Positions 23,284 through 34,135 of a DNA stretch of 64,000 nucleotides are shown one piece after another. Position numbers and translations under genes: made by a program. Source of the DNA: Fasciola hepatica (taxonomy: Eukaryota; Platyhelminthes; Trematoda; Plagiorchiida; Fasciolidae); contig CANUEZ040000014.1 in the NCBI GenBank assembly GCA_948099385.1, positions 3,733,001-3,797,000 on the forward strand, in the 5' to 3' direction. Below the pieces are notes generated by a model that was given only the letters and a program-made list of their open reading frames with translations, did no database searches and was not told where the DNA came from. Each line of letters starts with the position of its first letter. Within the stretch, counting starts at the first letter, position 1.

Positions 23284-23420
23284 GATCAGAAGTTGGCCAA
23301 TCGCAGAGAGCTTTTGCTGTGCCTGTCCTCGACAATCCTGATTGGTTGAGGCTCATCTACGTGCGCAGCTACGAAGCCGGACCTGACCGCATCATGTGTG
23401 ATGCCGGCTGAATCACCACA
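23284..23420 (-). repeat. 137 bp direct repeat, probable 3' LTR piece of a gypsy element
   Basis: It matches 24500-24636 at about 92 percent by eye and has exactly the same length. On the minus strand it begins TGTGGTGATTCAGC and follows directly after a purine-rich stretch (GAGGAACTCTTGAAGG) at the end of the integrase, the position expected for a polypurine tract and 3' LTR. Confidence 0.6.
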
Positions 23421-24499
23421 ACCTTCAAGAGTTCCTCGTCAGTTTGGCTCGCCTGTCACATTAAGCTTCGAACTGGAGCTAGTGGTTGTGGCTCGGCCGC
23501 TTCGACATTCGTTTTAGTAGGCGGAATAGATGGATCACTGTCATCAACATGGTCAGAGCCTGAGTCCTCGGTCGTCTCAGCCGTTTGATCGGTTACATCA
23601 TAGATTTGGCTGAGATGGAGCCGATGCATCGATGCACTATCCAAGTCCACAGTCTCGATCAGAGCCTGACCAAGTTGTCCGGTGATGATTCCGCGAGTTG
23701 ATTGAAGCTCATTGCCGCGAAAGTCGCTGTAATCAAAATACATTAACGATGACCGTAGTCTTCTGGACTTGAAGAGATCGGTTGGACTCTCCTTTGTAGT
23801 TGTGTGCTCTGCGTTTCGGTACTGCAACAAGAAATTGTCAGGAACGCTTCCAAGTCGGGCAGCGCCATCGGATTGTCTGATGTTATTGCACTTTTCACAA
23901 AATGCACCAAGTTCTCCGCTTTACCGTTAGAGCCTGGGTGGTGTGGCGCCTTACGCAGATGCCAACATCCGATTCTGTCAAGTCAGCTTTTCAGCTCCGT
24001 CGCACAGAATTGTGATCCATTATCGGTGACCAGTACCTGCGGGATTCCTTCTCGGCTGAAGCCCTTCCGCAGCACCTGGATTACGAATGAGGTGGTTGGT
24101 GAACTGACCAGGACCACTTCCGGCCATTTAGAGTAGGAGTCGATCAGTACAAGGGCGTGATACCGGCTCAAGAATGGGCCGGAGAAGTCAGCATGAACCA
24201 TCTCCCATGAAATGTAGTTTTCGGGCCAGTTGTTTGGCCTCAGCTGAACTTGGTGTAGACAAGCATCGCAGTTCTTTGCCGTAGTGCAAATATCATCATC
24301 TGATTCCGGCCACCAACAAACCTGTCGACCCAATGGCTGCATTTTATCCATGCCCAAATGGCCTTTGTGTAGTTCATCCAAAACTGACCTGCGCAATAGA
24401 GGTGGAATGACAAGCCGGTCACCTCGACAAAGAACACCGTCGGGTTGGATACTGAATTCTTCTCGGAGGGAACTTCTGCTTCATTTGCCACCCCTTCCT
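23421..24499 (-). pseudogene. Ty3/gypsy integrase fragment
   Basis: The minus strand encodes, in order, the QPDGVLCRGD-type entry of the finger (24460-24420), LHKGHLGMDKM and CWWPESDDDIC (HHCC zinc finger), then WEMVHADFSGPF with the first core aspartate, LIDSYSKWPEVV, VTDNGSQFCATEL with the second aspartate, and after a frame break near 23983 an acidic C-terminal tail (23830-23456, with TAETTEDSGSDHVDDSDPS). The D,D-35-E core is cut before the last glutamate by a frameshift. Integrase would insert the element cDNA. The family is that of element A at 7140-11605. Confidence 0.9.
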
Positions 24500-24636
24500 G
24501 ATCAGAAGTTGACCAATTGCAGAGGGCTTTTGCTGTGCTTGTCCTCGGCAATCCTGATTGGTTGAGGCTCATCCGCGTGTGCAGCTACGAGGCTGTACCT
24601 GACCGTATCATGTGTGATGCCCGCTGAATCACCACA
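24500..24636 (-). repeat. 137 bp direct repeat, probable 5' LTR piece of a gypsy element
   Basis: Second copy of the 137-base repeat at 23284-23420, in the same orientation, lying immediately upstream of the integrase fragment. Protease, RT and RNase H that should separate a 5' LTR from integrase are absent. Confidence 0.6.
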
Positions 24637-26245
24637 GTGAACCAGAAGAAAGGCTGTTCGCTCTCTGTACGGAATGCAAAGAAGTTGATTGAATAATATG
24701 TTGAAATAATGCGTATTAATATTATTGCCAAGAAGGAGTGTGCTAGGTTGTTAGTGCTCGTAGAAATGTAGCAGCTTCTCTTTGAGAACATTCTTTTCAT
24801 GGAAGTTCAAACAGTTCAGTAACTTTTAGCTTGTTATACAGAGGTAGACGCAAAGGCTGATGAGGACTGAGTAAGCTGTGGCTTTAGGAAAATTGACGTT
24901 AACTAAATGGTGCTTTACCATTCGAAATTAGATGAAAATTAAATAAACAAAGCTGGTCGCATTTTCTTTTCTTGTTTGACAAAAAAACAGTGCACAACGA
25001 ATTAAAGAAGGACCTGCGTCTGTTCACAGGCCGCCGAAGAAAAAAAACGTCTAACTGAACCCATCCCATGGATGCGCTTGTTTGTGGCGGCTCGACAAAG
25101 AGAGAGGACGAAAATGAATTATGTTAACAAATACTGGAGCACAGAAACACGGCGTAATAGGAATAGAAAAAGGTAACTCACAGTTCATCCACAATATTCA
25201 ACAAACTGACATCCAGCCGGTCACACGCAGTTGATCATCAAATTTGGTTCAATGCAGCTCTTGGCCCGGCGATCGTAGGTCATTCGAACAGGATTCTAAA
25301 ATAATTCCAGTGCTGGCTGCCGAGTCGCTGTAGGTGCGCTAAAAATGATGTTTGGGGTTGTATGAATTTGGTGTTTCACTGCCACCAGTTTCCGAAAGCT
25401 CACAAACAACACAGAGAGAACGATCCACGGCATCCACTTGCGGGTGCTTTGAAAAAGTACCCTGATGAATTTGATAAAACAATAAAACATGATGTACAAT
25501 GCAATGAGAAGGATATGGTAGAATACGCAAAATGTACAAGATGCCACATGTTAACCACCTCAGTTATAAAATCCGTGGAAGCACTGGATGTCACTTTTTG
25601 TTTTACTACTGAAATTGTCTTCACAATGTCAGTCATCATACCCAAAAGTCATTTTTCCACGAGTTGATGGCTGGGCCAGCAGAACCAGCTCTGAATAGTT
25701 CACCGGAAATTAGGGGACATTTTACCACCGGCGTTTCATTATAGTGGTACTGAACCTGATGTCAAGATTGAGGTCAGATCCTTCTAACTGCAGAACTTTA
25801 AGATGAACACAAATTTACTAAATTTGTTTGACCAAAACTACCATTGCGGAATTAACATCACGAGGTGATTATTTGGTTCTCATTTAACTACGAAACCAAC
25901 TTCCTTGTGGATTATCCGTCTCGCACCAGACTACATTGCGGATTCTTTCATCATTTTTTCATTTTTTTCACACACTTGTCAGTTGAATATTCTCGGGCGT
26001 GTGGTTGAATGTCAGGCCTACTGCTACTTTTGCGTCACCGCAAGAGCTACCCATCGGCTGTGAACACCGATGTAGCAACTGAACTGACACCGTTGCAACG
26101 GCATTCATATGATTCCACATGGCGTTCACCGAACTTGGATTCCGGAGACTTTTCGAAACAATGGTATAATCCGGCGGTGTCATCTCAAGAAGTACCTCAA
26201 CCGCACCAAGTGGTGACTGATCGGTGAGTGATTGTGCAACAGTTA
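24637..26245. other. Unassigned sequence
   Basis: A 101-codon plus-strand frame at 25362-25667 overlaps an 81-codon minus-strand frame. Its middle (KKYPDEFDKTIKHDVQCNEKD region) looks protein-like but no family or splice sites could be fixed. A T-rich tract is at 25947-25970. Confidence 0.35.
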
Positions 26246-26511
26246 TTGATATGATTCATCATGCACCTTCAACGCTCAACTCACCATTGAAAACAAATCT
26301 AATCTCCTACTGCTCAATTGCAAACAGTAACCAAGCTCTGTAGGTTGTTCATAACGGAATGCCTTCGTTGCACTTAGACCCCTACAGAGAAGTCATCCAC
26401 CATAGGAGTCGATCGCTGTGCGGGAAGCGGGTTGTTACCTTTCAAAGCCAGTGACGGAAGGGTGCTATATCATGTAGTGTAGATGTTCAACAAACCGTTG
26501 AGATCCAGCCC

Positions 26512-26580
26512 GGATAGCCTTGTGATTAAGGTGTTCGATTCACAATCGTTCACCCCGGGTTCGAGTCCCCGAGGGGGCTC
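26512..26580 (+). promoter_or_regulatory. tRNA-like internal promoter (A box and B box) of SINE copy B
   Basis: A box GGATAGCCTTGTGATTAAGG and B box GGGTTCGAGTCCC are about 25 bases apart, as in tRNA genes. The B box fits GGTTCGANNCC exactly. The acceptor stem does not close fully, so this is tRNA-derived and not a working tRNA gene. Confidence 0.75.
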
Positions 26581-26589
26581 GGTGGGTGT

Positions 26590-26634
26590 GCACTGCTGAT
26601 GATTCCCAACAAGGATGAAACAGCTGTACAGTGC
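26590..26634 (+). ncRNA. Hammerhead ribozyme, type I, intact core
   Basis: Helix I is GCACTG (26590-26595) pairing perfectly with CAGTGC (26629-26634). The core CTGATGA is at 26596-26602. Helix II is TTCC/GGAT with a six-base loop; three pairs form and the innermost pair is T opposite T, which is the only weak point. GAA follows at 26617-26619. Helix III is the palindrome ACAGCTGT (26620-26627), too short to fold on itself stably but able to pair between two molecules, as described for SINE and Penelope hammerheads. The cleavage triplet is GTA, with the cut after A26628. The domain lies 20 bases downstream of the B box. Confidence 0.85.
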
Positions 26635-26722
26635 TTCCATGGTTTTCAATGGTGAGTTGAGCGTTCAAGCTGCATGATGAATCATATTATACAAATCTAA
26701 TCTCCTACTACTCAGTTGCAAG

Positions 26723-26985
26723 TTATTAATGTGTCAGTAATATGATTTTATTTTCCAATAAACCAACAGTTCCTGTGGGAAGACTACGTTCTTAGATTAA
26801 TTAAATAGCAACGTGACAGAGACAAAATCATGGCTTCATGTCAGTGGTTTTGTGATTAGCTTATCACCCAGACGCAAAAAAAGCTCTCCAAAAAAGGCTC
26901 TCACTCACCTGTTTTAAGCTCGGAAATACTCACTGGTCTCTCCTGTTTTATCGACCGGAGTATGCGGAATCTAAGAGGCAAAACC
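26723..26985. other. Spacer, nothing recognised
   Basis: Short AT-rich gap between the SINE and the non-LTR element. Confidence 0.4.
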
Positions 26986-28677
26986 GATTGGGGTTGGATA
27001 GTCAGCATAATTGATTGAAGTTCTTCGAATCACTGTTGCCGCTTCCAAAGGTGCAAAGCAGTGCTCCTATCATGGCTTTCTCAGAATTCGTCGAGAAGGA
27101 AGTAGCTGAAGCGCTACGCTCAGTTAAAACTCATCAGTCTCCAGGACTTGACGGTGTTTATGCCCTGTTGACAATAGAACTGGCAGAAATATTGACCCCA
27201 CCAATCATAAGACTCTTTGACTCGTCAGTTTTAGCTGGACGACCACCCAGAGAGTGGATACAGGCCACCATTGTCCCCGTGCCTAAAGCCGGTTCAAAGG
27301 CTGCTGCCATTAACTATCGTCCTGTTCGCTTGACATCTGTGGTTGACAAGACGCTTGAACGTCTAGTTGCTTTCCGCCTCAGTGAACACATTAGGAGTAA
27401 CCAGCTACTGTGCTCGCAGCAGCATGATTTTTGAAGGAAGCATTCTTATATATCCAACCTGATGCTTGCCCGTGAAGACTGTTCGGAAACCAAGGCCGCA
27501 GGGCTCCCCACGGACGCAATCTTTGTCGACTTCAGCAAAGCATTCGATAAGGTTCCGCATAGACGACTGTTGCTGAAACTAGGAACCCTTGGTTTTGAGG
27601 CTCCATTAATCCAGTGGATCGGAGATTTCCTGAACGAAAGAACGATAGCAGGTGGCGCAGTCGCTATCGCGTCCCTTCAGTGCATCCAGTGATGCCTCAC
27701 AGGGTCCAGTTTCAGGGCCACTACTTTTCTTGGTATATATAAACGATGTGCCATCCGTTTTCCAATCACCTTGCCTCATTTATGCGGATGACCTCAAAAT
27801 CTGGAGAACGATCCGGTCGGATGTCGATCGCCAGGTTCTACAGGATGATTTGGACGCACTGGAGCACTGATCTGAAACCTGGCAACTCCCTATCAATGTT
27901 GAAAAGTGTGCACAAATGAGTGTGGGAAGGGTGGAGAGTGGCACTTCCTACAACTTACACGGAACGCCCATCCGCACGTCGAATTATGAGAAAGATCTTG
28001 GGGTAGCGGTAGCATCAAATCTGAAGATCAAAGTCAACACGGACAAGGCATGTGCCTCCGGCTGGAGTATATATGGAGCGATACGTTGGTCTTTTGGACA
28101 GCTGTCTATGGCATCCCTCAAAGTGCTTTATGATTCCCATGTACGCCCGCGACTGGAATACGGTGGACCTGCCACATTCCCCTTTACGGGCACGGAAGTG
28201 ACGAAACTTGAATGAGTACAGCGGGCTGCCACTCGCCTCGTCGTTGGATTACGTGAGATCAGTTATGAAGGTCGTCTTTAAGCAACGGGGCTGTCCCCTG
28301 AGGTATATCGTAGAATTCGCGGTGATCTCATATACACAAGACGCATTTATCGTGGAGATTTAAGGCCACAGTTGATGACATACTTTTCCTTGCGGGCGCT
28401 CAACAGTACTCGCGGTCATTCGAGGACGCTTATGAAGCAGTAGCCAATGGGCCTTCCACTGGTATACCGCCTCTTAAGGAGGGTGACAGAATGCACTGTC
28501 AGCAGAGGTGGTGGAAGAAAAAAAAAGATCAACTATTCAAGCTACGCCTGGACGTCTTTCTGAAGGGGTGGTGGAAGGACAGGTACATTCAAGTTCATGC
28601 CCCCAGTGTTTTTGGTGATGAGTCTGTTACGAAACTGTCCTACTGCCTCTAATTTTGAAGATTGAAGATTGAAGATT
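26986..28677 (+). mobile_element. CR1-like non-LTR retrotransposon, 5'-truncated
   Basis: It carries a nearly complete reverse transcriptase followed by a downstream C-terminal region and a 3' tail of three GAAGATT repeats (28656-28677), the short tandem end typical of CR1-like elements, with no poly-A. The endonuclease and any ORF1 are missing, as expected from 5' truncation during target-primed reverse transcription. No target duplication could be confirmed. Confidence 0.8.
27015..28560 (+). pseudogene. Reverse transcriptase of the CR1-like element
   Basis: In order: SPGLDGVYALLTIELA (fingers), WIQATIVPVPKAGSK, NYRPVRLTSVVDKTLERLV, then after a TGA at 27432 VDFSKAFDKVPHRRLL with the first catalytic aspartate, after a frameshift near 27640-27690 the GPLLFLVYINDVPSVF block, and YADDLKIW with both catalytic aspartates. 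A TGA at 27868 is followed by YEKDLGVAV and KVLYDSHVRPRLEYG, the thumb region. Further stops at 28213 and 28280 close the rest. It would copy the element RNA at the target site; as written it is dead. Confidence 0.85.
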
Positions 28678-29185
28678 CCAGTCAGTTTATTCACTTCACT
28701 CCTTGCAAAATGGTTGTGTAATAAGCAGAGAGGAAGTACAAAATCATTATCATTACTATTTCCAGCCCGTGTGAGTAGTGCGTAGGATCCCAGTTCTCTT
28801 ACGACTTTCCAATTAACCTACCAATGCCTGAACTGACATCAGCGTTGGTAACTCTTCGAATTTGTCAGTATTACTGGAGGTACACGAATCACCTTAGAAG
28901 AGGTGGAAACACAAAAACGAGCATCCCGCTCAAAGGCAGCGAAATTCCCCCGGGGAAAGTAAAAGCCACAATTGAGACTCTACATTCATGATGCAGATTC
29001 AGCTTCAGATTACGCAACCACTAACCTCACACTTCTGTGCTCTGGTTTCGATTGCTACCCTCCAACCTCATCGAGTAAAGGGCAAAAAGAATAGAAACTT
29101 AAAGTGAAAATGATCCAAAAAATCAAGGTAATAAAAGGATATCAAGCAGACAAAGAAAGAGTTCGAATACAACTACGCCACTGAA
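28678..29185. other. Unassigned spacer between two non-LTR elements
   Basis: No coding or structural feature recognised. Confidence 0.4.
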
Positions 29186-30720
29186 CGCGACACCCAATCG
29201 TAACGCTTAATGTTTCCAACCGTTTGGTAGGTGGGTCGCATGGACCCCAACCTGGAAGTCTAACACGTCCTAGTCGGCCAAGTCCATTGGTCAATGCTTT
29301 CATACCTTGTTGCCATTTCATGGACCGATCACCTCGACCTACCTTTCAACCATTACCAGCCTCAGAGAGCAGCGTACGCCAAGGAAGTCTATCAGTGGGC
29401 ATGCGTACCACATGGCCCGGATACCTCAACCTGTTTAGATTCAGTATTTGATCCAGAAAGCTACCTCTGGTTCGCAACACCTTACGCCAAACCTCAGCAT
29501 TGCTAATACGGTGTTCTCATCATACTCGGCCGATGCTACGGAGACATCGGTGCTCGAACACCGACAGTCTTCGCCTATCTTCTATCCTTAACGACCATGT
29601 TTCTGATCCGGATAGAAGAACGGACCTAACCGCTGCATTGTACCCTCGACCCTTAACAGACAATGGGATCCCCAGCTGGTGCTACAAATGGCGGTGGCTG
29701 GCAAAAGCCAAACGCGTTTTCTGTATACGCGATGACACTTCGTCCGATATCTGTCCACCTGGTGAGATGTAACTGCCCAGGTAACAAAATGTATCCACTT
29801 CAGCTAGAGTTTCCCCTGCCAACACAAGGTTTGATGTTGAGCCAACCCAGTCCTGCAACAGCATTTTACACTCTGAAGGTGCAAAACGCATCCCAAACAT
29901 TCCTACACTGTTGTTAGGGCTACCTAAAAGAGCTTGCAACTTACCTGGATCTTCACTCAGCAGAACAATATCGTCCGCATTTTCCAAGTCAGACAGTTTA
30001 CTGCCTGAGCAAAGATCGACGAGGATAGGACTATCTCAAGAGTTAATTCAATCACGAAATTGAAGAGGAAGGGCGAAAGAGGGCAACCCTGACGAACACT
30101 ACTTCCCGTGGTGAACACGGGGAAAGATCAACATAAGCACGAACTCGGCTTCAGCTGTTTGCATACAAGCATTGGGAAAGAGAAATAAACTTCTCTGTCA
30201 CACTCTTCAGCGAGAAACAGTGCCGAAGAACTGTGCGGTTGACTAAGTTGAACGTCGCTTTCAGATCATTGAGGATAGAGATTGTGGATCTACGGAAGAT
30301 TTGTCTTAGCTGTAAGGTTTGCTGAAGAGTAAAGATGCGGTCGATAGAACCACGACCGGGTCTGAAACCGGCTATATTCTCACGTGTACACATTTTGCGG
30401 GCACTGGATAATCGGTGGAGAATAAGCCCGCTGAGCAGTTTACACGCGATACTCACCAAGCTAATGCCTCTGTGATTTCCACAAGAGGATCTGTCACCTT
30501 TCTTGTAAATCGGCACAATCACCAAAACACACCATTCCCCGGGAATCTGCTCACTATGCCAAATAATCCGGAGTTTTGTTAACCCCGAAACGAAAGACTC
30601 GCCTCTATTCTTGAAAAAAGCTGAGGACAACCTATCAGGTCCAACCGCTTTGCATCTTTCCAACTAGACTTTTTCCGCCTTAACTTCCATTTTCACTAGT
30701 TTGTAAATGTGCCAGACAGT
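29186..30720 (-). pseudogene. RTE-type non-LTR retrotransposon reverse transcriptase
   Basis: On the minus strand: CKAVGPDRLSSAFFK, EWCVLVIVPIYKKGDRSSC, NHRGISLVSIACKLLSGLI, FRPGRGSIDRIFTLQQ (30663-30151). After a frameshift the QGCPLSPFLFNFVIEL block is readable near 30085-30035, then another shift and NADDIVLLSE (the YADD box with N for Y) at 29985-29955, ECKMLLQDW, CYLGSYISPGGQISDE. The frame continues with YPGHVVRMP and LPGWGPCDPP, the C-terminal end typical of RTE (BovB-like) elements. The endonuclease is missing, so the copy is 5'-truncated. Few stops interrupt it, which suggests it is younger than its neighbours. Confidence 0.88.
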
Positions 30721-31069
30721 CCCACCGGAAGCGTTTTCATTTGCCCTCGGTCACCCGAAGTACTTCATGGTTAAGGATGATTATCATGATTCACAAAGCA
30801 AACAGACACGAAAACTCAATCAGATTTCTGCTGCTCAATTTTATTGACACTGGCAGAGTAATTGCGGTTAGAAACCGGTAACAGATTAATTGGTTCATTT
30901 TGAACTGGAGGAAATATTTACGTAGACAGACCAGTGTAATATTCACTCAGTGCGCCCTTACATAACGTGCATCACGTCAAAATTAGGCGAAAGCTCGATA
31001 AACGGGACTGATATAAGCTTTTTTGTGTCTCGAATTCAGCAGGCAGATGGAATGCACGCCCATAGGGAT
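30721..31069. other. Unassigned spacer
   Basis: No feature recognised. Confidence 0.4.
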
Positions 31070-31395
31070 GAACATGCACCCGGTACCTAAGTACATCATG
31101 CGCACGCACAAGCATGCATGTGAATACGCAAACACGTAGGCAAGTGCGTGAGTACGCAAGCGAGTGCGTAAGTCTAGCGTACAATAAGATTAGAGCACGC
31201 AAGGCCACTCGACACGTGGTACAATCTGATAGGTCAGCGTAGTCCGGGACGAAGCATGGCTAGCGTCAGCGACGTACGTGTGTTTACGACCACCCGCGTG
31301 TTTCCGTACATTAGAGGAATTGGGATCAAATGAGTGCAGTGTGTGCGTGCGTGCGGAAATGTCTGTCTGAGCATGCACCTGTTCAGGCCGGTCGC
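31070..31395. repeat. Diverged repeat R4, copy B
   Basis: It aligns with 31965-32305 through words such as CACGCAAGG, ACACGTGGTACAATCT against GCACGTGATACGATCT, GGGACGAAGCA, and GAAATGTCTGTCTGAGCA against GAATGTCTGTCTAAGCA. The two copies run in the same direction about 890 bases apart. No coding recognised. Confidence 0.65.
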
Positions 31396-31964
31396 AGCGC
31401 TTGTCTCCTCAAAACAGTGTGTTGGACAATTGGATGTGTCTCTGATACCCGGAAGCGTCGACCATACTAACCGAATCACATCATAGTCTTTCACCCTTTC
31501 TATCCATTACCTGACTATCTGGTGACGCGATTTAAAATCTTTAATTTAAGACAATGCGTCCTCTTGATCCATTTCATCAAAACAGAAAGATGACAAATCT
31601 GGCGAGACCTAAACATTCCTTTCGTACCTCTCAGTCGCTAACATAAATCAACCTGACATTGCGTTGATAACTAAGTTGAACGTACCCAAAGTATAAAAAT
31701 TTGGAAAACTGCAATTAGACCCTAGGTAATCGGGCTGGTTGTATCAGTGGTAACTTCTGGGCCCACGAAATCGAATTATGCACGCTGATTCGTTTAACGC
31801 CAACAGCTTTAGGTTGGGGTTACACGAGAGAGGCCTGGACGGCGGAAATGGGTCACATTCGTTTTTAGGTGTCATCCGATACTTGGAAATAGACGATCGA
31901 GTACTTGGGCGTAGATTACCATTTGTCATACCCCAAATTTGGTAAACAGAAGGACGACACGCTT
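31396..31964. other. Unassigned sequence between two R4 copies
   Basis: No recognisable gene or element. Confidence 0.4.
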
Positions 31965-32310
31965 GTACGGATGAACCTGTTTTCAGCAGCAACGTACGGC
32001 AAGAACAAGTACAAGCAAACAACTAAAAACGCAAACGTGTAGGCATGTACGTGAGTCAACGCTGTATGCAGTTGAAAACGCAAGCCAAGGGAACAATCGG
32101 GTTGGACCACGCAAGGTTGCTCAGCACGTGATACGATCTTACTGGCCAGTGATGTCTGGGACGAAGCAGGAATAATGTCAACTGTGTACGCGTGTGTACG
32201 ACTGCAATGCGTGCAGCCATGGTTGCAAGATATTTGGATCAAGTGTATTTAGTGTGCGTGTGCGTGCTAGAATGTCTGTCTAAGCACATGACTGTTCACG
32301 CCGAACACAA
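31965..32310. repeat. Diverged repeat R4, copy C
   Basis: Direct repeat of 31070-31395, roughly 70 percent alike by eye with several indels. Confidence 0.65.
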
Positions 32311-32593
32311 CACCATCAGATGTATCTTGCGTCATTGACTTCACCAACCACTCGAGGATTTCTTCTGACATCCGTTGTGATAGTCGCCGGTTCGTCCCGC
32401 CATTGTGTTACCGCAACTGCCAGTGAACTGATACATAATGTGACAAACAAAAATTGTCAACTGACTATTTTCGTGGTTTTCTAGACCGGCCCTTCCAGCG
32501 GATGGTGATAGCTGGAGACGTGTGGTTGGTGATACGTGGCTGGGAATCTGAGAACCAAAGCCGACGCGAGCTCACGACGCAAGTCAGTTAGCA

Positions 32594-33632
32594 CACTATT
32601 CGCCAAAAAACGCACCCCTCCCGAAAGCATTGCACATTAGTGAAACCCTTCATGGAAATCGGAACGTTATGTTGTCAGTAGAATAGTGTGATCATTCTCA
32701 GAAGATCACTCATTGGCATAAGGTTGAACCATCTTTGGTTGATATAACAGTATTTACCCGTCGATTCATGCTCGCTATGAAACGTCTGATAGTATCTTGT
32801 GGCATACGGTCCCATTCGTTCTTCAAGGCAACCTTCAACTCCCTTAGAAATTTGTGTTTCCGTCTCTGATCCACTTCCCTCTCAAGCTGATTCCACAAAT
32901 GTCCCACTGGATTCCCATCAGGAGATCGAGTTGGCCACCGAGGTGTCTGTGTACAATGATGAGCATTAAACTCACGTACGACAGGGGAACGATGTGCAGG
33001 TGCCTTGTCGTCTTGCAAAATCGCTTTAGTAGTTGTGTTCAACAGTGACAAGATGTGTTGGGTCAAGACGTCTAGGTAAATTTGACCGTAGACAATGTCG
33101 TTCAGAAATGCTTGCTCCCTCCGACCTTCCCATCAGATGGCTCCCAGACATGCACTGAACCTTCATTGTGCTACATTGTTGTTGTCGTCATATCACTTTT
33201 ATTAATTTCAGAGATGTTTTTAAACACGATTTTGGTGACCATGTTTGAAGAACGAAAATACTGACTCATCAGTCAAGTGACGGATTTCCATTGTTGATCC
33301 ATCTACTCATTGAACTTCTAGAAAGACCAAAATACTTGGTAGTCTCGTAGCGTGACTTTCCTGATTCCGACCTTCAAATTGCACGCTGGACGACCTTCAC
33401 CTCTGTGAGTATCACATGAACTCAAATAGCAGACAGATGCGTGGGCTGTCAGACCGGAAAGTACACATAAGTGTGTGTCTGGCGTTCATAATAAAACTCA
33501 TTCTACGGTAGACTTTATGACGCAAGAGTACAACAATGTTTGACTAGTTTGAAATATTCTGAACTGACGTTATGGAGTACAAAACCATAGTTCATTTTTT
33601 GTGGCGGAGGGGGCATTTTTTGGCGAATAGTG
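32594..33632 (-). mobile_element. Tc1-like DNA transposon, 1039 bp
   Basis: Terminal inverted repeats are present: CACTATTCGCCAAAAAA begins at 32594 and its reverse complement TTTTTTGGCGAATAGTG ends at 33632, with similarity continuing about 12 bases inward. The right flank is TA and the left flank CA, consistent with a TA target duplication in which one base has changed. The transposase is on the minus strand. The small size and simple ends fit Tc1/mariner. Confidence 0.88.
32710..33295 (-). pseudogene. Tc1-like transposase, inactivated
   Basis: On the minus strand a first block HLTDESVFSFFKHG (near 33290-33250) contains the first catalytic aspartate. Stops and shifts follow, then an open frame 33066-32710 with LQDDKAPAHRSPVV (second aspartate) and WPTRSPDGNPVGHLWNQLE, where the third catalytic acid (normally E in PIEHLW) is glycine. 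The N-terminal DNA-binding domain is not readable. The enzyme would cut and paste at TA sites; this copy lacks a complete triad. Confidence 0.85.
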
Positions 33633-33784
33633 TAGATTTTCGCCTTTGAATGACAGTACTAGGCACACATGCCTCTTCGGGACTAAAAGGATCGGATCAG
33701 CCGGAGGCCATTTCCTGCTGGGAGTATTGATGACATTTTCTGTGTAACGGTTTAGAGTTTCTTGAAGAAATTTTCCTCCTTGGA

Positions 33785-34135
33785 GTATATCTGCTGAACA
33801 CTCGTAAGAGTGTGGGCTGATTCATCGTCGATAGACAGCCAAGTTTCCCACACAGACCACTCGTCAGCGCCTGTTCAAAATCCAGGTCATGGTTTGAGCG
33901 AGAGGAACCACGTACTTCAGAACAGCGGATCGATAAGACGAGAGAGGATTCCCGTCAAATGGTGGCTGGACATATCACCAATCAACCAATCACGAGAGAC
34001 GTCACCCGATGCTAAGCTGAATCAACTGGTTTGTGATGCGAACATTGGTGACAATGACTCTAGCGTCTTATAAAAACGGTCTGTTTTCTCTTAAAATGAG
34101 ATGGTGCGAAGGCAAAAAGGTCTTCTCACTGTAGT
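33785..34135 (-). repeat. Dispersed repeat R3, copy C
   Basis: Reverse orientation relative to 7975-8245. Diagnostic words: CGTCGATAGACAGCC, GTCAGCGCCTGTTC, CGGATCGATAAGACGAGAG, and AATGAGATGGTGCGAAGG at the far end, matching copy B. Confidence 0.75.

Larger units (their letters stand above)
26246..26722 (+). mobile_element. tRNA-derived hammerhead SINE, copy B (best preserved)
   Basis: From left to right: an inverted arm (26248-26293), which is the reverse complement of 26640-26690; the family word AAATCTAATCTCCTACTGCTC; a body with CTCTGTAGGTTGTT and CATAGGAGTCGATCGCTGTG; a tRNA-like head with A box GGATAGCCTTGTGATTAAGG (26512-26531) and B box GGGTTCGAGTCCC (26557-26569); the hammerhead (26590-26634); and a tail ending in a second AAATCTAATCTCCTACTACTC. 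The A/B boxes suggest RNA polymerase III transcription. There is no coding; mobility would depend on another element's reverse transcriptase. Confidence 0.85.

Noticed and set aside
26512..26580. Possible functional tRNA gene
   Set aside because: Anticodon and acceptor stems do not close, and the same sequence recurs in at least three other places with the same downstream ribozyme.
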